From the NCBI RefSeq assembly GCF_900545205.1, contig NZ_UQYC01000033.1, positions 1 through 20,825 of the forward strand: DNA of 20,825 bases. Reading direction: 5' to 3'. Positions 15,804 through 20,825 of this stretch are shown in pieces. A program made the position numbers and the translations under genes. The stretch comes from an uncultured Veillonella sp. (lineage in GTDB: Bacteria > Bacillota > Negativicutes > Veillonellales > Veillonellaceae). The notes beneath the pieces were generated by a model, which did no database searches, was not told the DNA's origin, and saw only the letters and a list, made by a program, of their open reading frames with translations. How positions within the stretch are numbered: the first letter of the stretch is position 1; each line of letters begins with the position of its first letter.

Positions 15804-16007
15804 TTATGCGTTTTCAGATTTAAGTTCAACTTCACGTTGTACAGTTTTAATACGAGCGATTGTCTTCTTAACTTCACGAATGCGCATAGGATTTTCTAAT
15901 TGACCTGTTGCAAGCTGAAAACGGAGGTTAAATAACTCTTCCTTAAGACCGGAAACTTTTTGTTCCATTTCGGCAGCGCTCATATTGCGAATGTCATTAA
16001 CCTTCAT
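15804..16007 (-). CDS. rpmC: 50S ribosomal protein uL29
   Basis: L29 (67 aa) is a helical-hairpin protein at the polypeptide exit, near the trigger factor and SRP docking site. Residues 1-20 (MKVNDIRNMSAAEMEQKVSG), the KEELFNLRFQLATGQLENPMRIREVKK core and its charged helices match the family. It overlaps the end of rplP by 11 nt and has only a weak GGTGG-type ribosome-binding site, suggesting translation depends on ribosomes arriving from rplP. Confidence 0.97.
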   Translation of the reverse strand: MKVNDIRNMSAAEMEQKVSGLKEELFNLRFQLATGQLENPMRIREVKKTIARIKTVQREVELKSENA

Positions 16008-16434
16008 TTACGTCACCACCCAATTCTTTACCCTTAACAACAAATTTGCATTTGATTGGAAGTTTATGGCTTGCAAGACGCATAGCTTCACGAGCTGTAG
16101 CTTCTGGCACACCGTCCATTTCAAACATTACACGACCTGGTTTAACTACTGCTACCCAGTATTCAGGAGAACCTTTACCGGAACCCATACGAGTACCAGC
16201 TGGTTTAGCTGTGATTGGTTTGTCAGGGAAAATTTTAATCCATACTTTACCACCACGTTTGATATAACGAGTCATAGCAATACGGGCAGCTTCGATTTGA
16301 CGGTTAGTGATCCAAGATGGTTCGCATGCTACCAAGCCGAACTCACCATGAGACACTGTATTACCGCGCATAGCACGACCTTTCATACGGCCGCGGAATT
16401 GCTTACGATGTTTTACGCGCTTTGGAATAAGCAT
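15997..16434 (-). CDS. rplP: 50S ribosomal protein uL16
   Basis: L16 (145 aa) binds near the peptidyl-transferase centre and contacts A-site tRNA; it is needed for late 50S maturation. The N-terminal MLIPKRVKHRKQFRGRMKG and the KPAGTRMGSGKGSPEYWVAVVKPG loop are diagnostic; the Arg in the loop (residue 82) corresponds to the conserved E. coli Arg81. The ATG overlaps the rpsC stop by one base (TAATG), indicating coupled translation. Confidence 0.98.
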   Translation of the reverse strand: MLIPKRVKHRKQFRGRMKGRAMRGNTVSHGEFGLVACEPSWITNRQIEAARIAMTRYIKRGGKVWIKIFPDKPITAKPAGTRMGSGKGSPEYWVAVVKPGRVMFEMDGVPEATAREAMRLASHKLPIKCKFVVKGKELGGDVNEG

Positions 16435-17099
16435 TACTTGCCACCTTCTTCCTTCTTAGCAGGTTGTTTTGCTTCTGGCAAAACTTCACCTTTGTAAATC
16501 CATACTTTAATGCCGATACAACCATATGTTGTATGAGCTTCAGCAGTACCGTAGTCGATGTCTGCACGAAGTGTATGCAAAGGAATAGAACCTTCACGGT
16601 AGGATTCGCTACGAGCGATTTCAGCGCCGCCAAGACGACCGCTTACCATGATTTTAATACCTTTTGCACCTAAGCGCATTGTACGACCTACAGCTTGTTT
16701 CATTGCACGACGGAAACCAATACGGCGTTCCAATTGGCTAGCAATGTTTTCTGCAACCAAGATTGCATCCATGTCTGCTTGTTTAATTTCTGCGATGTTA
16801 ACGTCCACTTGTTTGTCAGTGAAACGAGTCATTGCTTTTTTGATATCTTCGATACCAGCACCACCACGACCGATAACCATACCTGGTTTTGCAGTGTGGA
16901 TAGTCAATTTAATACGTTTATTTGTACGCTCGATTTCAATGCGGGAAATACCAGCAATGAAAAGGGTTTCTTTCAAGAAGTTACGAATTTTTACGTCTTC
17001 ATGAAGATTAGCAGCGAAATCTTTATCTGCATACCATTTTGCGTCCCAATCTTTTACGATACCGACACGCAAACCGTGTGGATTAACTTTTTGACCCAC
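16434..17099 (-). CDS. rpsC: 30S ribosomal protein uS3
   Basis: S3 (221 aa) forms the mRNA entry site in the 30S head together with S4 and S5. It begins MGQKVNPHGLRVGIVKDWDAKW. A type II KH domain carries the GxxG loop GRGG at residues 77-80 (KPGMVIGRGGAGIEDIKKAM region), and the C-terminal domain shows VSGRLGGAEIARSE. A lysine-rich tail follows (QPAKKEEGGK). The start is GTG, 8 nt after AGGAGG. It lies 16 nt after rplV. Confidence 0.98.
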   Translation of the reverse strand: MGQKVNPHGLRVGIVKDWDAKWYADKDFAANLHEDVKIRNFLKETLFIAGISRIEIERTNKRIKLTIHTAKPGMVIGRGGAGIEDIKKAMTRFTDKQVDVNIAEIKQADMDAILVAENIASQLERRIGFRRAMKQAVGRTMRLGAKGIKIMVSGRLGGAEIARSESYREGSIPLHTLRADIDYGTAEAHTTYGCIGIKVWIYKGEVLPEAKQPAKKEEGGK

Positions 17100-17115
17100 T
17101 CTGTTTCCCTCCTTC

Positions 17116-17451
17116 TTAAGCTCTTTCTTTAACTACTACTGTTACATGGCTAGTGCGTTTCAAAATTTTGAAAGCTTGACCACGGGAACGAGGATGAATG
17201 CGTTTTAATGTAGGGCCTTGATCAACGAAGATCTCGGATACGTAAAGATTGTCAACATTCATATCGAAATTATGTTCAGCGTTTGCGATTGCAGAACGCA
17301 TAACTTTTTCTACTACATCAGCGCCAACTTTCGGAGTGAACTTCAAGATGGCAAATGCTTCGCCGATGTTTTTACCGCGCACTAAATCTGCAACGATACG
17401 GATTTTACGAGGCGCGATTCGGATATGTCTAGCGATTGCTTTTGCTTCCAT
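17116..17451 (-). CDS. rplV: 50S ribosomal protein uL22
   Basis: L22 (111 aa) spans the 50S; its extended beta-hairpin lines the exit tunnel near L4. The N-terminal AKAIARHIRIAPRKIRIVADLVRGK is the family signature. The hairpin is residues about 75-104 (DQGPTLKRIHPRSRGQAFKI then the return strand); it carries no insertion or deletion that I can see of the sort linked with macrolide resistance in other bacteria. It lies 13 nt after rpsS. Confidence 0.98.
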   Translation of the reverse strand: MEAKAIARHIRIAPRKIRIVADLVRGKNIGEAFAILKFTPKVGADVVEKVMRSAIANAEHNFDMNVDNLYVSEIFVDQGPTLKRIHPRSRGQAFKILKRTSHVTVVVKERA

Positions 17452-17464
17452 GTATTATTTCCTC

Positions 17465-17746
17465 CTATTTTTTGCCTGTAGATTTTTCGTCCTTACCATG
17501 ACCTTTAAAAGTACGTGTAGGAGCGAACTCACCTAATTTATGACCTACCATATCTTCTGTAATGAATACAGGTACATGTTTGCGACCATCATGCACAGCA
17601 ATTGTGTGGCCTACAAAACTTGGGATAATAGTAGAGGCACGGGACCAGGTTTTTACAACTTTCTTTTCGTTAGTTTCGTTTAAAGCTTCAACTTTCTTAA
17701 GCAAATGATCTGCTACGAAAGGGCCTTTTTTAATAGATCTGGACAC
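17465..17746 (-). CDS. rpsS: 30S ribosomal protein uS19
   Basis: S19 (93 aa) lies in the 30S head beside S13 and contacts tRNA and the intersubunit bridges. It begins MSRSIKKGPFVADHLLKKVE and contains TWSRASTIIPSFVGHTIAVHDG and HKLGEFAPTRTFKGH, all strongly conserved. The start is GTG, 8 nt after AAGGAG. It lies 23 nt after rplB. Confidence 0.98.
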   Translation of the reverse strand: MSRSIKKGPFVADHLLKKVEALNETNEKKVVKTWSRASTIIPSFVGHTIAVHDGRKHVPVFITEDMVGHKLGEFAPTRTFKGHGKDEKSTGKK

Positions 17747-17769
17747 TATTTTATCTCCTTTCCTTTATC

Positions 17770-18600
17770 CTATTTTGTACGACGTTTAATGATTAAGCTA
17801 TTAGAAGCTTTTTTCTTGTCGCGAGTTTTAACACCATGTGCTGGTTTGCCCCAAGGTGTAACAGGATGTTTACGACCAACAGGAGATTTACCTTCACCAC
17901 CACCATGTGGATGGTCACAAGGGTTCATTACAACACCACGGTTGCCAGGGCGAACGCCCATCCAACGATGACGACCAGCTTTACCAATTACAAGGTTGCT
18001 GTGGTCAGCGTTACCAACAACACCTACTGTTGCACGGCACTCTTGACGAACACGACGCATTTCACCAGATGGTAAACGAAGAATAGCATAGCCATTATCT
18101 TTACCCATCAATTGAGCAGATGTACCAGCGGAACGAACGATTTGGCCACCTTTACCGATTTTTAATTCGATATTGTGGATTTGTGTACCGTCTGGAATAT
18201 TAGCCAATGGTAAGCAGTTACCAGGTTTAATATCGGACTCAGGACCGGAGAATACAACGTCACCAACTTTTAGACCGTTAGGAGCTAAAATGTAGCGTTT
18301 TTCACCATCAGCGTAGTTAAGCAAAGCGATACGAGAAGAACGGTTAGGATCATACTCGATTGTTGCTACTTTAGCTGGAATATTATCTTTAGTACGTTTG
18401 AAGTCAATAATACGGTATTGACGTTTGTGACCGCCACCTTGGTGACGAACTGTCATTTTACCAGTATTGTTACGACCACCTTTTTGAGAAATCTTAGCTA
18501 GCAAAGATTTTTCTGGTTTGCTTGCTGTGATTTCGTCGAAGGCGGATACTGTCATAAACCGGCGACCAGCGGAGTACGGTTTAAATGATTTAATTGCCAT
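17770..18600 (-). CDS. rplB: 50S ribosomal protein uL2
   Basis: L2 (276 aa), among the most conserved large-subunit proteins, is needed for subunit association and peptidyl-transferase activity. The GGRNNTGKMTVRHQGGGHKR region (41-60), the central SH3-like/OB domain with PNRSSRIALLNYADGEKRYI, and the C-terminal VVMNPCDHPHGGGEGKSPVG (about 223-242) are diagnostic; His230 in that block matches the functionally important E. coli His229. It is 26 nt after rplW and 23 nt before rpsS. Confidence 0.98.
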   Translation of the reverse strand: MAIKSFKPYSAGRRFMTVSAFDEITASKPEKSLLAKISQKGGRNNTGKMTVRHQGGGHKRQYRIIDFKRTKDNIPAKVATIEYDPNRSSRIALLNYADGEKRYILAPNGLKVGDVVFSGPESDIKPGNCLPLANIPDGTQIHNIELKIGKGGQIVRSAGTSAQLMGKDNGYAILRLPSGEMRRVRQECRATVGVVGNADHSNLVIGKAGRHRWMGVRPGNRGVVMNPCDHPHGGGEGKSPVGRKHPVTPWGKPAHGVKTRDKKKASNSLIIKRRTK

Positions 18601-18626
18601 TAGTGGGCCTCCTTACAACTAGACTC

Positions 18627-18911
18627 TTAGACACCTTCAAAGAATTCAATGGATTCGCCAGCTTTTAAAGTAACGATAGCTTTTTTGTAATCGCTACGTT
18701 TACCTTGTGTACGACCCATGCGTTTAGTTTTACCTAAAACGCGAATAGTAGCTACTTTTTCTACTTTTACATTGAAGATTTTTTCAACTGCTTGACGGAT
18801 TTGCACTTTATTTGCAGTCAAAGGCACACGGAAAGTGTATTTGCCTTCTTCCATAAGCATAGTGGATTTTTCGGTAATAACCGGGCGGATTAGTACATCA
18901 TGTAATTGCAT
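18627..18911 (-). CDS. rplW: 50S ribosomal protein uL23
   Basis: L23 (94 aa) lies at the tunnel exit and is the main docking site for trigger factor and SRP. VLIRPVITEKSTMLMEEGKYTF near the N-terminus and the VRVLGKTKRMGR-like loop (ATIRVLGKTKRMGRTQGKRSDYKK) are typical. Its ATG overlaps the rplD stop by one base (TAATG), so translation of L4 and L23 is likely coupled. Confidence 0.98.
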   Translation of the reverse strand: MQLHDVLIRPVITEKSTMLMEEGKYTFRVPLTANKVQIRQAVEKIFNVKVEKVATIRVLGKTKRMGRTQGKRSDYKKAIVTLKAGESIEFFEGV

Positions 18912-19534
18912 TATCCAAGTACCTCCTCGATTTTTGCGACAGCACCTTTAGTAATGAAGAGCTTATCGTAATGAAGAAGATCGAAAATGTTCATACCTTC
19001 GCAAGCCAATGCTTTAACACCTTGGATGTTGCGAGCGGAACGTTCAACATTTACATCACCTTCTGTGATGAACAATACTTTTGCATCACCAACGTTGAAG
19101 CTATTGATAATGTTCAACACTTCTTTAGTTTTAGGAGCTGCTAATGTGATTTCTTCCAAAACGTATAATTCGCTATTATTCACTTTATCGCTAAGAGCAG
19201 ATTTAACTGCTAAACGTCTAGCCTTACGAGGCATAGCTTTGTAATAGCTGCGAGGTTGTGGACCAAATGTAGTACCGCCACCAATCCAGATTGGGGAACG
19301 GCTGGAACCGGAACGTGCACGACCAGTACCTTTTTGTTTCCAAGGTTTGCGGCCACCGCCACGAACCATACCTCTAGTTTTTGTTGCATGTGTGCCGAGA
19401 CGTTCGTTAGACAATTGACGAACTACGGCTTGATGCATTACGGCTTCGTTAACTTCAACGCCGAATACTGCATCGTTTAACTGTATTTCACCGACTTTAA
19501 CGCCGGATTGATTATATGTTGCTACTGTAGGCAT
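18911..19534 (-). CDS. rplD: 50S ribosomal protein uL4
   Basis: L4 (207 aa) binds 23S domain I; its long internal loop reaches the exit-tunnel constriction opposite L22. The loop shows RGMVRGGGRKPWKQKGTGRARSG (about residues 54-76) followed by SPIWIGGGTTFGPQPRSY. In E. coli L4 represses the S10 operon by acting on the leader upstream of rpsJ; that leader contains structured elements here, but an L4 link is untested. It lies 26 nt after rplC. Confidence 0.98.
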   Translation of the reverse strand: MPTVATYNQSGVKVGEIQLNDAVFGVEVNEAVMHQAVVRQLSNERLGTHATKTRGMVRGGGRKPWKQKGTGRARSGSSRSPIWIGGGTTFGPQPRSYYKAMPRKARRLAVKSALSDKVNNSELYVLEEITLAAPKTKEVLNIINSFNVGDAKVLFITEGDVNVERSARNIQGVKALACEGMNIFDLLHYDKLFITKGAVAKIEEVLG

Positions 19535-19560
19535 TACATAATCCTCCTTTCGACAAATGA

Positions 19561-20202
19561 TTATTTAACAGGTTTAACCGTGTTGCGAACCATAACCAAG
19601 CTACCTTTAGCGCCTGGGATACCACCTTTAACCAATAAAAGGTTACGTTCAGCATCAACTTTCACAACGGATAAGCGTTGTACGGTAACTCTGTAACCAC
19701 CCATTTGTCCAGGGAGTTTTTTACCTTTGTATACCTTACCGCCGCCACCGGAGATCATAGGACCGATGGAACCAGGTTCACGGTGAGATTTGGAACCATG
19801 AGTTTCAGGACCACGGGAGAAGTTATGGCGTTTAATTGTGCCAGCAAAACCCTTACCTTTACCTGTACCCACTACGTCCACCAATTCACCTTCTGCGAAG
19901 ATATCAGCTGCCAGAGTTTGGCCTACTGTGTAGTCAGCTGCATTAGCTACGCGAACTTCGCGAAGATATTTAACTGGAGCTACGCCAGCTTTGTCGAACT
20001 GACCTTTTACAGGTTTTGTTAAATGTTTTTCTTTAATGGAACCGTAACCAATTTGTACTGCTTCGTAGCCGTCTGTTTCAACAGTCTTAACGCGCACTAC
20101 AACGCTTGGGGTAGTTTCCACTACTGTTACAGGAACTAATTGGCCTTCAGCTGTGAAGACTTGAGTCATTCCTAATTTTTTACCCAAAATAGCTTTAGAC
20201 AT
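19561..20202 (-). CDS. rplC: 50S ribosomal protein uL3
   Basis: L3 (213 aa) is an assembly initiator that sends an extended loop toward the peptidyl-transferase centre. It begins MSKAILGKKLGMTQVFTAEG. The loop carries GTGKGKGFAGTIKRHNFSRGPETHGSKSHREPGSIG (about residues 110-146) and then GGGGKVYKGKKLPGQMGG, both hallmarks. Start ATG is preceded by AAGGAGG. It lies 12 nt after rpsJ. Confidence 0.98.
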   Translation of the reverse strand: MSKAILGKKLGMTQVFTAEGQLVPVTVVETTPSVVVRVKTVETDGYEAVQIGYGSIKEKHLTKPVKGQFDKAGVAPVKYLREVRVANAADYTVGQTLAADIFAEGELVDVVGTGKGKGFAGTIKRHNFSRGPETHGSKSHREPGSIGPMISGGGGKVYKGKKLPGQMGGYRVTVQRLSVVKVDAERNLLLVKGGIPGAKGSLVMVRNTVKPVK

Positions 20203-20214
20203 TATCGCACCTCC

Positions 20215-20526
20215 TTATAGTTTTATTTCAATAGATACACCAGCTGGTAAATCTAAACGAGTGATAGCATCTACTGTTTTCGAATTTGGTTCAAGAATAT
20301 CGATTAAGCGTTTATGTGTACGCATTTCGAATTGTTCACGAGAATCTTTGTTTACGTGTACAGAACGAAGAATTGTGAAGATATTCTTTTCTGTTGGCAA
20401 TGGAATCGGACCAGATACCATAGCGCCATTTCTTTTTGCAGTGTCTACGATCTTAGCAGCGCTTTGATCGAGAGCTTTGTGGTCGTATGCCTTAAGGCGA
20501 ATACGGATTTTTTGCTGTTTAGCCAT
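20215..20526 (-). CDS. rpsJ: 30S ribosomal protein uS10 / NusE
   Basis: S10 (103 aa) is part of the 30S head and, as NusE, of antitermination complexes. It starts MAKQQKIRIRLKAYDHKALDQSA and contains SGPIPLPTEKNIFTILRSVHVNKDSREQFEMRTHKR, which is nearly invariant. It is the first gene of the S10 segment. AGGAGG lies about 11 nt before the ATG and is embedded in a small upstream ORF that ends 2 nt before rpsJ. No strong independent promoter is visible between tuf and rpsJ, so read-through from tuf is plausible. Confidence 0.98.
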   Translation of the reverse strand: MAKQQKIRIRLKAYDHKALDQSAAKIVDTAKRNGAMVSGPIPLPTEKNIFTILRSVHVNKDSREQFEMRTHKRLIDILEPNSKTVDAITRLDLPAGVSIEIKL

Positions 20527-20528
20527 TA

Positions 20529-20573
20529 TTAATAATTCCTCCTGTCGTCCATTTCGTGAATGGGCTGCTCCAT
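20529..20573 (-). CDS. Putative 14-codon leader ORF upstream of rpsJ
   Basis: The ATG is preceded by GGAGGAG (20581-20587) at a near-ideal 7-nt spacing. The frame reads MEQPIHEMDDRRNY and stops (TAA) 2 nt before the rpsJ ATG. Its tandem AGG-AGG arginine codons are the rpsJ Shine-Dalgarno itself, so a translating ribosome would pass over that site. The upstream Shine-Dalgarno can pair in a small CCTC-TGCG-GAGG hairpin, and CCATT/AATGG within the ORF can form another. I know of no named family. It could be a translated leader, a coupling device, or chance beside a non-coding regulatory leader. Confidence 0.45.
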   Translation of the reverse strand: MEQPIHEMDDRRNY

Positions 20574-20615
20574 AGAAATTCTCCTCCGCAGAGGCAACCT
20601 TCTACTTCATAGTTT

Positions 20616-20651
20616 AAAAACACAACACTAGAGCGGCATTACTGCCGCTCT
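20616..20651 (-). terminator. Hairpin between tuf and rpsJ: terminator or attenuator
   Basis: There is a perfect 9-bp GC-rich stem (20630-20638 with 20643-20651) and a 4-nt loop. On the minus strand it is followed by TAGTGTTGTG and then TTTTT (20616-20620). The U run starts about 9 nt after the stem, so it is not a classic intrinsic terminator; partial termination after tuf, or a structured S10-operon leader, fits as well. Confidence 0.5.
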
Positions 20652-20706
20652 GAATGCTGCATGTATTGTGCTCAACGCATCACTACGATGAGCATAAAAG
20701 GTTAAA

Positions 20707-20825
20707 TTAACCTTCGATTTCAGTTACAACGCCAGCGCCTACTGTATGGCCACCTTCGCGGATCGCGAAGCGAAGACCTTCTTCGATAGCGATTGGAGTA
20801 ATCAATTCGATATCCATTGTTACGT
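20707..20825 (-). CDS. tuf: Elongation factor Tu (3' end only)
   Basis: The last 38 codons and stop are present; the rest lies beyond the right edge. The visible residues include MDIELITPIAIEEGLRFAIR and end in EGGHTVGAGVVTEIEG, the beta-barrel domain 3 terminus of EF-Tu, which delivers aminoacyl-tRNA to the ribosome. Its location just upstream of rpsJ is the classic str-S10 junction (rpsL-rpsG-fusA-tuf), so those genes are expected beyond the edge. Confidence 0.95.
   Translation of the reverse strand, partial: VTMDIELITPIAIEEGLRFAIREGGHTVGAGVVTEIEG

Noticed and set aside
15985..16497. 170-codon plus-strand open frame opposite rplP and the end of rpsC
   Set aside because: It is antisense to well-conserved genes, its translation is rich in Cys, His, Thr and Phe with no recognisable domain, and it has no convincing ribosome-binding site. 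It is a shadow of the minus-strand coding frames.
16403..16633. 76-codon minus-strand frame overlapping rpsC and rplP
   Set aside because: It lies wholly in an alternate frame of rpsC and the start of rplP, with no independent features.
1..20825. Mobile element, CRISPR array, prophage, toxin-antitoxin or defence system
   Set aside because: Gene order is continuous housekeeping on one strand with short spacers. I see no transposase, long direct repeats, tRNA attachment sites or compositional break.

Overview
This window is a stretch of low-GC bacterial chromosome in which every supportable gene lies on the minus strand, so transcription runs from high to low coordinates. The gene order and proteins indicate a Firmicute of the class Negativicutes, most likely Veillonella or a close relative. 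This is an inference from familiarity with the sequences, a fused-gamma 2-oxoacid:ferredoxin oxidoreductase and a cysteine-poor S14; no search was run.

Reading with transcription: the 3' end of tuf (EF-Tu) enters at the right edge. A 180-bp spacer follows, with a strong hairpin and a 14-codon leader ORF that runs into the rpsJ ribosome-binding site. Next comes one unbroken S10-spc-alpha superoperon: rpsJ rplC rplD rplW rplB rpsS rplV rpsC rplP rpmC rpsQ rplN rplX rplE rpsN rpsH rplF rplR rpsE rpmD rplO secY adk map infA rpmJ rpsM rpsK rpoA rplQ. It ends at a textbook intrinsic terminator (6091-6127). The only gap over about 40 bp inside it is the 71 bp before rpoA. That gap holds a good extended -10 promoter and lies where many relatives carry rpsD, which is absent here. 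Two genes too short for a usual ORF cutoff, rpmD (59 aa) and rpmJ (37 aa), are present.

After a 281-bp AT-rich spacer comes a tightly overlapping operon, ecfA1-ecfA2-ecfT-truA. It encodes the shared energising module of group II ECF vitamin/metal transporters (no S component here) and tRNA pseudouridine synthase A. A perfect 13-bp hairpin (2386-2418) ends it. A well-formed promoter (TTGTAA-17-TACAAT) then drives the last operon, the 2-oxoacid:ferredoxin oxidoreductase genes korA (gamma-alpha fusion) and korB (cut by the left edge).

Functionally the window couples protein synthesis (ribosomal proteins, EF-Tu, IF1), export (SecY), nascent-protein and nucleotide housekeeping (MetAP, Adk) and transcription (RpoA) in one regulon, followed by two metabolic operons. 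Several start sites were moved downstream of the longest reading frame because the Shine-Dalgarno lies inside the apparent first codons (korA, ecfA1, rpoA, rplR, rpsQ). I see no mobile elements, CRISPR arrays, tRNAs, rRNAs or disrupted genes, and no clear novel system. The most interesting points are the tuf-rpsJ leader, the LID-less adenylate kinase, the zinc-free S14 and the missing rpsD. No stretch over 300 bp lacks a gene.
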